Origin: Fragum whitleyi
Taxonomy: Eukaryota; Mollusca; Bivalvia; Cardiida; Cardiidae
Assembly: GCA_948146395.1 (NCBI GenBank)
Contig: OX411559.1
Coordinates: forward strand, 41,948,239-42,012,238
Reading direction: 5' to 3'
Length of the DNA stretch: 64,000 bases
Shown here: positions 43,821 to 56,397 of the stretch, in pieces
Position numbering within the stretch: position 1 is the first letter of the stretch
Layout: each line of letters starts with the position of its first letter
Translations under genes and position numbers: made by a program
The notes under the pieces: generated by a model
What the model was told of the DNA's origin: nothing
What the model saw: the letters and a program-made list of their open reading frames with translations, nothing else
Database searches by the model: none

Positions 43821-46800
43821 CTGAAAATAGAGAAAGATGATATTTTGAATTGTTAGGTCATTCTGCATTACAATTTTACATGCTATTACATGTATTCATT
43901 GGATTTAATTAAGCATGCAAAGGTAAAATTAGTAAAATTTATAGACTAATTATATGACAAACTTTCAGACTTCCCAAAATTGGAAAAAGTTGCAGTCAAC
44001 AATTCAAGATAGTAAAAAAGCTACTAAACTTTTGTATCACAAAGGTACAAGTTAAAATCAAGACATTTTCAAAATAGCTTAATAAACCCTTGTCATGCTG
44101 AACCCAGAATATTCCTTCTTTGGCAGGTGGTATAGACAAACATCAGCCTGCACATGTGTGCAGTCTGATGTTAATCTATACCCCCTGTTTCTCACTTTCA
44201 ATCCAGAATTGTCAATAGATTTAGTTTTTCAAATAAAAATTGACCTGCAGTGCCTTTTGCCCTTTGATGCAAATTTTTAGCCAAAATTTATTCAGCATGG
44301 CAAGGGTTTAAACGTAGGCTAACTCTTATAGTTTTTCTTTGTAAAAGAACATTTGAAATAGTTAGGTTTCGTTCATAATAACCAGAACAGTTGTATAAAA
44401 GATGTAAACATGCAGTGAAGGGTGATATATTCATCAACCCAGCCTAGTTACACCTACAATTAACGACTATCAAACACTTCATATTTAGTGACAAACTACA
44501 TAACTAATTTACTTTCTCTTCTTAGATATTGTCATGCTAAATCCGGATTATTTCTGCTTTGGCAGGAGGTAAACAGAAAGATCAGCCTGCACATTTTGTG
44601 CAGTTTGATTTTATTTTATAACACCGGATTATGTTTACGAAACCAGAATAAATAAAAGTACATGCTTTATTCACTCTCATTGCAATAACCTTATCGAGAC
44701 AATGCAAATTTATGTCTATCCACAACATAGGGCTTAATTTGTGAAACATTTTTGAAAGGTGTTAGTCTCTCCAATATATATTTACTATTCTTTCTTAAGA
44801 TCGTTTGAGGGGAGGGGGGAGGAGGGACAAAGATTGGCCAGCTCATTGTGGTGAGTCTGTTGTCGCAATTTAAGTTGAACTGAATTTTACAGAGAACATA
44901 GTTTTTAGGTCAAGAACTCACAAACATTTCATTGAAAACAAATACAGCTTATTTAAAAATGAAATGATATCAGCAAATTATTAACCGACATAGAAATTGC
45001 ACTGAATTGCCTTACTGGGGATTATTTCACCATTAATGATTGGTTTGTGTATACCGGTATGTGTGTTAATGTTGTATACAAAATAAAACGAGACCTTTAC
45101 GGACCCGGGTGTGGTCTTTAAATGTGTTTTGCAACCTTTAAGTGCTTTCCCTTTTCCAAACAAAACTGGCAGATTAATAATTTTTATATATAAACTATTT
45201 TAGTAAAGAGCAAGTAACAAGCCTATATACTGCAATTTATCCTCAACTTGCATAATTATTTCACAAGTAAAGCCAGATTTGACCGGTCAACTATGTTTGC
45301 TTAAAAAGAGGACGGCGACTTGATAAGACATATCAAACTACGCATAACATTCAAGTTTAAATATGTCAGCATATTTTGAACTATTTACCGAGCATGTACA
45401 CTCCGCCCTTCATTTTTTGCATGAACAAATACACTGATACGTAGATATCGTAAAGGTAGGCTTTATACTGATACACTACTGACTAAACACTTTACCCAGT
45501 GTTTGCAAGGATTTTTGCACTAAAGGCTTAAGCAGCCCTGTGTTCAAGATAAAAAAAAAGTGCAAACTGCTTGCCAATTATATCCTGCTTTGCACACAAG
45601 TGCACATGCAAAGCGGGATATATTTGGCTAACTATTTGCACTGTTTTCTTTTTTTATCCTGAACACAGAGCAGGTTTTAAACACCCCCTTTCAACAATAT
45701 TTGAGCTTGTGCATGATATTTCCAACAATTTTTACGCATGTGCAAAAAGTAAAGCCTCAGACCAGACAGTGTATCTGCATCTAGTCTAATTAAAGTCTTA
45801 ACTATTCTCTCTTCAGCAAGCTTCTCACTCAAACTTTCTGCAAGAATTAGGTGGGAAAAAAATTAGTGCACCATATGTCCAGACTGCTTAAACCTTGCCA
45901 TACTGAGCCCAGGAATATTCCTGCTTTGGCGGGAGAAATAGACAAAGATCAGCCTGCACATATGTACAGTCTGATTTAAGTTTATACAATCTAGTTTAAA
46001 CAGAAAAAATTCAAAATTGTTAATGTTTTTTCAAATTCAATTCTGTCCAGCGTTTTTCAACACTTTGAAATGAAGGTAAATTTTCTGAATTTTTACAAAA
46101 TTGCTGAAAATGCGACTCAAAGGCGCAAGTCTTGCACTTGTATACTTACATGTACGGTATTTGATAACATTTACAAAGTCAAAGTTTTAACTCTCTCAAC
46201 TCAAACGGAAGTAAGGGATCTGAATTCAGTAAGCTTTATCAGTGAACGCCCATTTTTGTAAATTTACATTTTATCCTTACAGCATTTTACTTACTGCGTC
46301 AATTTACTCCCATTAAATCTATGTATCAATCGGGTGCTTTTAAATGGTCTTCTTATAAATAGCTGTGGTTTTATTTATCTATTTATTTATTTTTGCAAAC
46401 AAGCCTTTCATTATCCTGCTATTTTTTTTTTCTTTAAATAAAAAATTGGGGGGGGGGGGGGGAATTTTCAACCATTAATTCAAGTTAAAAAAAAATTCCA
46501 CTAAAAGTTGAGGTAGTGGACCCTTAATAGTTCTGCAAAATTTCATGATCTTTCAATTTTGACTGAGGTTTCCACATTAAACCATTAGAAAATCTTGGTT
46601 AAGGCAGTTACTTTCAAAATGTTGTGGAACTTTTATGGGTCCACTACCTTGAGTAGACTAGCAGGCAGAGTGGGGCAAGACCAGACACCATATCTGTGCA
46701 AAAATATTTTGTTTGTTTATTGGGATTTTACGCCACTTGCAACTACCTTTCAATAATATCCCAGCAGCTGGAGCACCTAACAATGGATTCCTGGTATTTC

Positions 46801-49800
46801 TCACACCAGTACAATTGTATTACAATTACATCCTTTTCTTGCCTCCAGCTGCAATCCCACATAGGTCTACAATTATCAACCCATTGGTGGAAGACAAATA
46901 GTTGGAAAGGATGAGTGCCGCCATGGGGAATCAAACCTGGGACCTTTTGATTGCTAGTCCAATGCGCTATAACGGCAGTGGTTAGTGCAAAGGAATATTG
47001 TATGCACTTACAATAGTGCAATATTGGCTGTAAATTTGGGGTTATGCTGAAAATGACAGGTACCGCCAATTAAATGAGCCAATGATGAAATATTCTTTGC
47101 CGTTTGTTTTGATGATGCAATGTGTTTATGACCCAATTGCTAACTAAATGAAAGCAAAACTAGAAGAAATCACGAAAGATGATGTAACATACTTCCTTAA
47201 AGTGCTTCATCAATTTTATTTACATCGTTTGACCTGATTTATGTTTTCTTTACATTATCATTATTGGTGAAACTGTATGATATATGTATGATATAGAAAG
47301 CTTTTAAACTTGAAATAAAAGATTAGAAGACTTGGTTTTAAACCATGTCATGCTGAATGCATTAGCAAAATTGGCACTGGGTGCACTAATTATTGGGTCA
47401 TCATTTTATTTATGAAAATACAAGTTTTGAAATTTTCTGTTTTAAAATCGAAAAACAGGTGGTATAGACTAAGATTGAGCTGTATTTGCATGCTGATCTT
47501 AGTATTTTTTTACTATAACTCCTGCCAAAGGAGGAATATTCAGTTTAACCCTTTGCTGTTTAATCCCTGCCTTTTACGTGCCTGTGATTTTATGATTGAG
47601 AAAACATTGTGAAACAAGAGGGCCATAGTGGCCCTTAATCGCTCACCTGAATGAACTGTCTAAAAATTTCAAAAGAAGAATGAGAAATAGAATGATGAAT
47701 GACTGACCTAAACAAAGCTGTTGCTTCTATACAACTTGAGAATCCCTTTTTTACAATTTTAAGGTTGACTTACAAGGATTTTTATTATTGATTTCGTGAC
47801 CTATTTTTTAACCCCAGATGACCCAATTTTGATCTCATCCGAGATTTCATCTAGACAATCATTCTGACCAAATTTCAGGTTGATTGGCCAAAAATTGTGG
47901 CCTGTAGAGTGCCTTCAAGGTTTTTCTTAGATTTGACCCTGTGACCTAGTTTTTGACCCTAGTTGACCCAATTTCAAACTCATCCGAGATTTCATTAGGA
48001 CAATCATTCTGACCAAAATTCAGGTTGATCGGGCAAAAAATGTGGCCTCTAGAGTGCATACAAGGTATTTCTTAGATTTGACCCCGTGACCTAGTTTTTG
48101 ACCCGGGTTGACCCAATTTCAAACTCATTCAAGATTTCATCAAGACAATCAATCTGACCAAAATTCAGCTTGATCGGGCAATAAATGGAGCCACAAGAGT
48201 GCCTACAAGGTTTTTCTAAGATTTGACCCTGTGACCTAGTTTTTGACCCCGGTTGACCCAATTTCGAACTCGTGTGAGATTTCATTAGGACAATCATTCT
48301 GACCAAAATTCAGCTTGATCGGGCAAAAAATGTGGCCTCTAGAGTGCATACAAGGTTTTTCTTAGATTTGACACTGTGACCAAGTTTTTGACCCCAGTTG
48401 ACCCAATTTCGAACTCAAACGAGATTTCATCAAGACAATCATTCTGTCCAAATTTCAGGTTGATCTTGCAAAAAATGTGGCCTCTAGAGTGCATACAAGG
48501 TTTTTCTTAGATTTGACCCCGTGACCTAGTTTTTGACCCCAGTTGACCCAATTTCAACTTGTCCGAGATTTCATCAAGACAATCATTCTGACCAAAATTC
48601 AGGTTGATCCGGCAAAAAATGTTGCCTCTAGAGTGCATACAAGGTATTTCTTAGATTTGACCCCGTGACCTAGTTTTTGACCCCAGTTGACCCAATTTCA
48701 AACTCGTCCGAGATTTCATCAAGACAATCATTCTGACCAAAATTCAGGTAGATCCGGAAAAAAATGTTGCCTCTACAGTGCATACAAGGTTTTTCTTAGA
48801 TTTGACCCCATGACCTAGTTTTTGACCCCAGTTGACCCAATTTCAAACTCGTCCGAGATTTCATCAAGACAATCATTCTGACAAAAATTCAGGTTGATCA
48901 GGCAAAAAATGTGGCCTCTAGAGTGCATACAAGGTTTTTCTTAGATTTGACCCCGTGACCTAGTTTTTGACCCCAGTTGACCCAATTTCAAACTCGACCG
49001 AGATTTCATCAAGACAATCATTCTGACCAAAATTCAGGTTGATCGGGCAAAAAATGTGGCCTCTAGAATGCATACAAGGTTTTTCTTAGATTTGACCCCG
49101 TGACCTAGTTTTTGACCCCAGTTGACCCAATTTCAAACTCGTCCGAGATTTCATCAAGACAATCATTCTGACCAAAATTCAGGTTGATCCGACAAAAAAT
49201 GAGGCCTCTAGAGTGCATACAAGGTTTTTCTTAGATTTGACCCCATGACCTAGTTTTTGACCCCAGTTGACCCAATTTCAAACTCGTCCGAGATTTCATC
49301 AAGACAATCATTCTGACAAAAATTCAGGTTGATCTGACAAAAAATGTGGCCTCTAGAGTGCATACAAGGTTTTTCTTAGATTTGACCCCGTGACCTAGTT
49401 TTTGACCCCAGTTGACCCAATTTCGAACTTGTCTGAGATTTCATCAAGACAATCATTCTGACCAAAATTCAGGTTGATCCAGCAAAAAATGTTGCCTCTA
49501 GAGTGCATACAAGGCAAATGTTGACGACGGACATCGCACGACGGAAGACGGACATCCACCTAACCACAATAGCTCACCATGAGCACTTCGTGCTCAGGTG
49601 AGCTAAAAAGAAGAAATTGCTTCCGACAAGCAATTTCTTCTTTTTCCACACTATTTTCTATCTTACTGAATGGTTATCTTTCAAATTAAATCCACTTTAA
49701 ATTTTCGTCTGAAAACCTTTGAATTTGGACAGGTCCAAAATTTTGTAAAACAGGAAAGGGTTAAGTAAGAGTTCAGGTATATTTTTTTCTCTACCTATTC

Positions 49801-52800
49801 ATGCATTGGTTGATTGCACAATTTTAAAATGCTCCAACTTAGAAAATATTGTAAGTTTCATATCAAGTTCTTGAGTTATTTTATTTTTGTTTTTTATTAA
49901 GCTAGGTGCTTTTCATCCATTCAATTATACTGCTAACATTTACGCATAAATTTCATTGTTCCCCATGTAAAGTCCCTTGAAATTTATAAAGGAGAAGTCC
50001 AGAACAAAACAGTATAATTATTTAAGGATTCAACTAAGCCATACAATGAAGAATTGCATTTTAAAAGACTCATATTATATACTGTATATCATACAACATT
50101 AAACATTCAATCATAGGTAATTATCATATTTTTCTTTGTTCCTTTGTTCTATTTATTTATTCTAGAATGTCTATATAGGTAAGCCTTTGCCAACAGTTAT
50201 CAAATATCAATGTTGTACAGTTTTGTGCAGGGGCTTTCTGCTTATTTTTGCCAAATATATCCGAAAATTTTAGCCAGCAAGGGATTCGGGGACTTCTCTC
50301 AAAGAAGAAGCTATGTGGTAAATGAAGATATTCCACAATTTTCTTTCTTGAAAGACCCCCCAAAAAAGTCACAAAGGATAATAAGTTGATGTTCTTACCT
50401 TTCTTTATTTTTGAAGACAAATTTACGTAGTTTGAGATCACGCAGTATCACACCGTTGTCGTGACAGTGTTTCACCGCCGACACAATCATCCTGAACAGT
50501 TTACATGTCTCCTCCTCTTTTAATCGCTTCTTTTCTCGTACATAGGAGTGGAGATCACCAAAATGACGTTCAAAGAAAACGTACGCTTTGGTTTCTCCCA
50601 GGATAATCTCAGAGATGCTGCCTATATTCTCGTGTGAGTCCACCTGCCAATAGGCGCTCAGACTTTCACGATACTTGTTGATTTCAAAAACCTGAAAAGA
50701 CACATTACAGAAACTTTTTAAAATCAAAATCAAATTCTGCATTAAAACACTAAATAAATTATGTTTAAAGTGAATAAATAATAGTGTAGGTGTATTTTCA
50801 AAACTGAGCTCTGACGTAGGAGTTGAGTCCATGTTCATAGGTATATCGGGTTTCTTTAAAAAGCATACAATAGGAATTGAATCTGGTTCTTCCACTTGAA
50901 TTATGAGAGTACAGTTATGAGTAAACCTTGCAATTTAAGACAAGCAATAACTTTCGTTTACAATTATAAATTACAACCTTTTAAAGTGTTCTGTTTTAAC
51001 CTTTTTTTATCAATTTTGACAAAATAGCACAGGAATCTAAAGAATAAAGGTAGATTTTACGGCTCATTGCACAAAATCTACTTATAGTCGTGTAGATCTA
51101 TCATTTTCAATATATATTGCCCACACAAATTCAATGTTTAATAGTCAATTATTACTATTTTATGAAATTTATATAATGCCTACATGTACATCGATTCAGT
51201 TTTAAAATTACTGTCAATATTTTTTATAGTGTAAATGCTTCTTCAAGCTTTAGCAAACTAGATAATGACTGAGAAAGTTTCTTTTTGTGGAAAGGCTCAT
51301 TGATTTTATACGATTGAAAATCAATTTCAAATTGTATTATATTTCTATGTTCTCATTTTACCATTCAACAAACACAAAAAGCAATAATATAGCAGAATAT
51401 CTACTTTTATAAGTGTTGAACTCCACATGGGTCAATTTTCTATCAGCCTATCAAAGTTGAATGACCTTATAACAGCTTTGTCCATTGGTATACATTTCCC
51501 AATAATGAATGAACCAGTATTGTGAAATACCTCTAAAATAGTAAAATACAATTACAACATACAACCCAAAAAACATTAATCCAGGGGTTTGCCCCCCCCC
51601 CCCCCTTTTAGTTTTAAACATTATTTCAGCACTTTCAACATTGTTTTCATATTGGAGCAACTAATAGCCATGGGCCACTCCTAATATTTCACAGACCAAA
51701 CAGAGCTACAGATAGTGGGACTCAAAGGTAGTGGGGGTATTTGGGATTTCAAATCAAAATATTACATCAAAATGTTCACCAATCATATATTGTGGGTAAT
51801 CATTGGAATCGTCTTATCAAGACAATTCAAATGAGTACCTACAATATAGGGTTTCATTGAGAAACAAAGATTTAAGACTGGCATTACCCGGGGTAATACC
51901 CCCTCTTGTCTGTACCTCTACCAATAACACTTAGAAATACCCAAACATGATCTTTGCCTCTAAATGCTCATCCTATAGATAGAGTTATTAATTAAAACAG
52001 TCTTCAGTTCATTCTCTGAATTTTTTCCCTGGAGGGTCCTAAGGACTCACATAATCAGTAAGTATTGAGAGTCCTGGCTACTTTTTTAAGAGTCTCAGAC
52101 TCACAAAACCTGCGTCCCTTGAACCCCTGCCACTTTTCCAGAGAAAAAGTCTGGCCATGGACCCTAGATATACATATTTAGAGTCCCTGGTCTGGCCTAC
52201 CAACTATATGTACTATATAGGCAAGAAAGGCAAAAGATCCATTAATTACTAAGTTCTTAACGAATCATAAAGAAAGACTCATGAAATATCACTTAGTTCT
52301 GTAGAAACTACTTAGGATGAAAATACTTAGTATGAAAAAAAAATATAGAGTTTTTATAAGCCTTCCCTCTTTTTCTACAATATTTATCATATAGGTATAT
52401 TTCTTTGATGCATCAGGATAGTTCATTTTTTTAAATTTTTTCTTATGGTTGAATATAAGCCAAGGCAATACTAGCATTTCATCATGGATTTATAAAGCTA
52501 GATGCTTGCTAAGCATGAAATCATCCTTTCGAACCTAGCCAATCTTGTGAAATATCAATAATCAGTTCGCTTACACAAGCCTAATGTGTATGTCATGCAA
52601 TATCATTTCCTCACCACGAATCTGTGCTCTTTCATCACAAAAGAATATATGGCATGGTTTCTTCATTATTCATTTATCCAAGTTGAATCAAAAATGGAAA
52701 TCAAAAATATATAAAGAAAGATCATTTACTTTTTACATGAAGTCACTAATTTTTCAACTTCTGTAAAATCATTAATTTTGCGCTGATATCCTTCACTTAT

Positions 52801-55800
52801 TTGAAATCTTATTAAACACAAATACATGTATGTTGTTGGTAATATTGTGTGAAAATAAGAAACTGCTTTTCATAAGCCATTCCTACTTTCCCACATTTCT
52901 TAATACATACTCAGAGATAATTCTAGCTCAAAATATCATGCGAAAAACATCTCATTTCACCACATCTCATGAGAAATTAAGTCTTTTTTGTTGAGAAATT
53001 TAACCAAGTCCTACACCAAATTTAATTTTGCTGTCAGATATTTCTTTCAATGAGATTTCTGAGAGAAGAATGAGAGAATCTCTCAATATCCCGTCCCAAA
53101 ATGATCCCTACATACTCTAAAATCTCAGTAAAATCTTCTGACTGTACATTTTGGAGTAAAGTTAAGTTAAATTCTTCATTTGATGTGATCTTTTGTGGGA
53201 AAAGACGTTGAGACATTTCTAAGATATTAACCCTTGTCATGCTGAATAAATTTTGACTAAAAATTTTCAACAAAATCAAAGGGTAAAAAGCACTGAGAGT
53301 ACCAACAGTAGGCCAATTTTCATTTTGAAAACCAAATCTATTGACTATTCTGGTTACAAAGTGAGAAACAAGTGGTGTAGACAAACATCAGACTGCACAT
53401 ATGTGCAGGATGATGTTTGTCTATAGCTCCTGCAATCCAGGAATATTCCGGGTTCAGCATGACAAGGGTTACATTCTTGATTTCATGTAATTTTTTGTGG
53501 GGAAAAGATGTTGCCACATTTCTAAGATATTTAGATAGTGATCAGTGAGAGGATAGGTAGGCAAATGATAACATAATGCAGATGTGTCGCCTGGGGGGGA
53601 CACTTGTCACCGGGTGTGACCTTAATGCACTGACAAGTCAACATTGCCACATTGCCACATGGCCAGTCTGCACATGTGTAACTTTCAGAGGAAATTTCAA
53701 ACACTTCAGGGGTCCAGATAAGATGGGGGGTCGGCAAAGCCAGTCTAAAATCTTTATTTCCCTATGAAATCCTATGTAGTGGGTACTCATTTGAATTGTC
53801 TCGGTGAGACATTTCAAATGAGTACCAACAATATAGGTTTTCAGTAAGGAATAAAAAAAAAAAAATTTGAAAACCTAAATGCCTCCTCTATCATGTAGCT
53901 CTAATGCTTGTAAAGTTGTTAGCTCAGATAATCAGGCACAATTTAAATGAATACCAACAACATAACCTTCTGTGTGATGAGGGCAATAAATTGGGTTATA
54001 ACCTTTTATCTTTGATAAAGAATTAAGAATGAAGGCTACGCAGAACAATGAGTGAAAAGGAGAAATTGATTGATACAAGATTTATAAGCCTAACAAGACA
54101 ATTTCAACAAGTACGGACAACATAGCCTACTATATGATGTGTGCAAACACAAGTAACGTAAATCCCATGGTAAAGAGCAAAGGCTACAATAAACAGTGAG
54201 AGAAATGGAGGAATGTATTGGGGTTTTTTTTCTTTCAAGAGTTCCTCTCTTGTAGCAATTAATTTGAAATAATTATGATAATTTGCTACCAGAATTTATC
54301 TTGTAGCATTTTGCAGTCATGGGATAATGTCAGAATTCGTTGAGATAAAGAACATTGTGAAAAGCTGAATTATAAATTCAAATTTCAACTAAGGAAAAAC
54401 TATTGCTTGCTAAAAATACCAAGTCAGTCAGACAAGTTGGCGAAAAGGGATTCCATATCCCTGACATAAGCTGATCAAGAAAGGGGTCAGTTGGTCAACT
54501 GTCAAAATTTATGATTTGGTATGTTAAGTCAGCAATAAAAAATTCAAAACATCACCAACTGTCAAACTTGACAGGCAAGGAACTTTAATCCAATCATGTG
54601 ACAATTTTTACATGTGACCTCCGAACATTGGTATGCATGATATTCATAATCATGGCCAAAAGACAAAATAAATGGATTGTTCTACAGTGTAACAAGTTAC
54701 TCTTGAATCAAAATTTTCCCTGAATTACTTAGAAATAACATGAAAGTCATTTAATTACTAAAAGCCAGTCTAGATTTATAATGTCAGTTAATTTCTTTTT
54801 CAAACTTCATCATGGTATTATATTTTTGATTTTTCAATTAAACATTACTTTGAAATATTGAATCAATTATATTATAAATACTAAGATAACATTGAAAATA
54901 TGAGCAGGCTGATCTTTGTCTTATATCATTACCAATGGTGATTACAGCAGTAGCTCAAAACGACAGCTCGGCACGAAACAGTTGTAACTGCCAATAAACA
55001 TATAGGCAGTTACAACTGTTTCGTGCTGAGCCATGGAAATATCATCAATGAAAATTTACCTTGCAACCAATAACTACAACTTGTTTAGGCTGTAGTTAAG
55101 ACTTTTTTGTCTTACTGAAAAGATACCCTTATTAATATACTGTCTCTTACCCTTTTTCATTACTGAATATGACAAATTAAAAAGATGTACTTACAATCAT
55201 TTTATTTGATGATTTATATTTATGTTATTAGATTACACAAGAATTGAAAAGCATTATTTTGAAAATACTTATGATATAATCTTAAAGTACCATGGTTGAA
55301 GTTCAAGTTAAAACAAGTCAATCATTAGATTTCTAATTGCTACAACGGTTACTAAGGAAATATAGAATATTCAACAAGTAAGAGCATATTTCACTTGATG
55401 AAAGGGAGATAACCACTTAGGGGCCCCTTAACAAAGGAAACTCCAGATCTTCCCTTTGTGTCCCCAATTTCCCACCCTTTTCCGTTGCCATGTGGCACTA
55501 AGGTAAACAAAGAACCATGGCAACAAAGAACTTTAAAACAAAGACTTACTCAGAAAACCATTGTATAAAGTAAAAATATTACAACAAATCATGTATCAGT
55601 AACATGTCACTTTGAGTAAATCACTTACAAGACGTGAAGTTTTACTTAGTAGAATCTTTTAATCACGTTTTTTCCTCTATTCTGGACAGCATGTATGGCC
55701 CTTTAACCCATATCATGCTGAATAAAATTTGGCTAAAAATTTTCATCGAAATCAAAGGGCAAAAAGCACTAAAATTACCAGCTTAAGGTCAATTTTATTT

Positions 55801-56397
55801 GAAAAACTGAATCTATTGACAATTCTGGTTTGAAAGTGAGAAACAGGTGGTGTAGACCAACATCAGTCTGCACATATGTGCAGGCTGATGTTTATCTATA
55901 GCCCCTGCCAAAGCAGGAATATTCCGGGTTCAGCATGACAAGGGTTAAAAGCATCGTCACACGACAATCAATCTAAGTTGTCAGATAACATCAATATCAG
56001 CATCGTAATAATTTAGTAATCATTTTACATTATAGTAGAATGACTCAAACCTACCTAAAGAGGACTGTTGATCTGATTTCCTAGTTTGTCGATCTGAATT
56101 ACTAGATTATCTTTCTTGAAGAAATTGAATAAATCAACTCACCTTACAAGTCTTTTCTTGTTTGGTCACATAATCACAGGCTTTGTAAGTTTCTGCTTCC
56201 TGGTGTTCCAGAACATGTCGCCCAATTTTATAAACACCTTGGCACTCGGTTGATTTTGATGGAAATCTGGGTTGAGATGGCTGTAAATCTGGCGTCAAAC
56301 AACCACCATTCACGTCTTTGTCGCACTGGTCAATAACATTTCTTTTTAGCCCATTGCTCGCAATTTGAAGCCTGGGCCGCTGGCGTACAAGACTCAT
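43349..56397 (-). CDS. TRIB2: Tribbles pseudokinase, TRIB2-like (3 exons, complete)
   Basis: Three exons on the minus strand (56397-56143, 50691-50399, 43820-43349) join in frame to 339 residues; human TRIB2 is about 343. Tribbles proteins are pseudokinase scaffolds that bring the E3 ligase COP1 to substrates such as C/EBP factors and bind MEK1 or AKT. Visible features are [10 protein letters not shown] at the domain start, the VAIK-type Lys at about 85 (TCKVFEI), [21 protein letters not shown], a catalytic loop LRDLKLRKF (168-176), SLE (190-192) in place of [42 protein letters not shown], the MEK1-type motif ILCHPWL (298-304) and the COP1-binding motif DQTVPD (322-327). An in-frame TAA lies two codons before the ATG, fixing the start. 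Introns are about 5.5 and 6.6 kb. Assignment to the TRIB1/2 branch rather than TRIB3 rests on the SLE and PFHD segments; molluscs may have a single pre-duplication gene. Confidence 0.95.
44093..44308. mobile_element. TTAACCCTTGTCATGCTGA family, copy 2
   Basis: Both ends are present; the hairpin is acatcagcctgcacatgtgt / gcagtctgatgt. A half copy follows at 44533-44640 and another at 45892-46020. Confidence 0.7.
45535..45680. mobile_element. GCAAACTGTTTGCA-type hairpin element, copy 3
   Basis: The outer ends are cctgtgttcaagataaaaa / ttttttatcctgaacacag, around gtgcaaactgcttgcc...gctaactatttgcac. Confidence 0.6.
45700..45890. mobile_element. TTTCCAACAATTT family, decayed copy
   Basis: gagcttgtgcatgatatttcc end and a degraded hairpin (cagaccagacagtgtatctgc). 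Confidence 0.45.
46511..46650. mobile_element. AAGGTAGTGGACC inverted-repeat element, copy 3
   Basis: The outer arms aggtagtggaccc / gggtccactacct are intact; the inner stem is decayed. Confidence 0.7.
46710..46980 (-). mobile_element. SINE, reverse orientation
   Basis: gattttacgccacttgcaac...gagcacctaacaatggattcctggtatttctcacacc...gccgccatggggaatcaaacctgggacc. The head and B-box lie at the right. Confidence 0.75.
47343..47544. mobile_element. derived TTAACCCTTGTCATGCTGA element
   Basis: Left end aaccatgtcatgctgaa, degraded hairpin (actaagattgagctgt...atgctgatcttagt), right end cctgccaaaggaggaatatt. It directly abuts the next element. Confidence 0.5.
47545..49764. mobile_element. TTAACCCTTT hairpin element split by a 2 kb insertion
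   Basis: 47545-47614 is one end (ttaaccctttgctgtttaat...gtgaaa). 49606-49764 is the rest (aagaagaaattgcttccgac hairpin...gaaagggttaa). Joined, they equal the uninterrupted copies at 3203 and 58909. Confidence 0.8.
47615..49605 (-). mobile_element. AGCTCACC-type element with a different 145-bp core, nested
   Basis: On the minus strand the 5' end is AGCTCACCTGAGC...GTGCTCATGGTGAGCTATTG with a cgtcttccgtcgtgcg tract. The 3' end is GGTGAGCGATTAAGGGCCAC then TATGGCCCTCTTG. The core is about 12 units of about 145 bp ('gacctagtttttgacccc' motif), unrelated to the 165-bp core at 11741. Confidence 0.8.
50399..50691 (-). CDS. TRIB2: Tribbles exon 2 (N-lobe to catalytic loop)
   Basis: 97 codons plus two bases begin [15 protein letters not shown] after a cttttcag acceptor and end KFVFKNKE(R) at a gtaaga donor. 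The exon carries [19 protein letters not shown] and the catalytic-loop remnant LRDLKLRKF, where the HRD histidine is Leu as in other Tribbles proteins. Confidence 0.95.
53227..53470. mobile_element. TTAACCCTTGTCATGCTGA family, copy 3 (reverse)
   Basis: ttaacccttgtcatgctgaa...acatcagactgcacatatgt / gcaggatgatgt...ttcagcatgacaagggtt. Confidence 0.75.
54966..55031. repeat. CAGTTGTAACTGCC hairpin, best-preserved copy
   Basis: gctcggcacgaaacagttgt ... acaactgtttcgtgctgagc, nearly perfect. Confidence 0.8.
55703..55947. mobile_element. TTAACCCTTGTCATGCTGA family, copy 4 (reverse)
   Basis: Both ends and the hairpin (acatcagtctgcacatatgt / gcaggctgatgt) are present. Confidence 0.75.
56143..56397 (-). 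CDS. TRIB2: Tribbles exon 1 (start codon, N-terminus)
   Basis: 85 codons run from ATG (56397-56395) to a gtgagt donor, phase 0. The N-terminal 50 residues are variable. The pseudokinase domain begins near [10 protein letters not shown] and the exon ends EKTCK, giving the VAIK-type lysine just before the splice. The upstream in-frame stop is at 56406-56404. The start context is weak (T at -3). Confidence 0.93.

Larger units (their letters stand above)
43821..50398 (-). other. Tribbles intron 2
   Basis: 6.6 kb holding copies of several hairpin families, a SINE (46710-46980) and a nested 2 kb tandem-core element. No additional coding exon was recognised. Confidence 0.8.
50692..56142 (-). other. 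Tribbles intron 1
   Basis: 5.5 kb. It is mostly AT-rich unique-looking sequence, with hairpin elements at 51770-51880, 53227-53470, 53750-53860, 54966-55031 and 55703-55947 and a C-run at 51594-51605. Confidence 0.8.

Noticed and set aside
48091..48306. Minus-strand frame of 71 residues
   Set aside because: It lies wholly within the 145-bp array and repeats itself.
54966..55031. microRNA precursor
   Set aside because: The stem is nearly perfect and the same hairpin recurs five times in the window, which fits a mobile element better. Small-RNA data could reopen the question.
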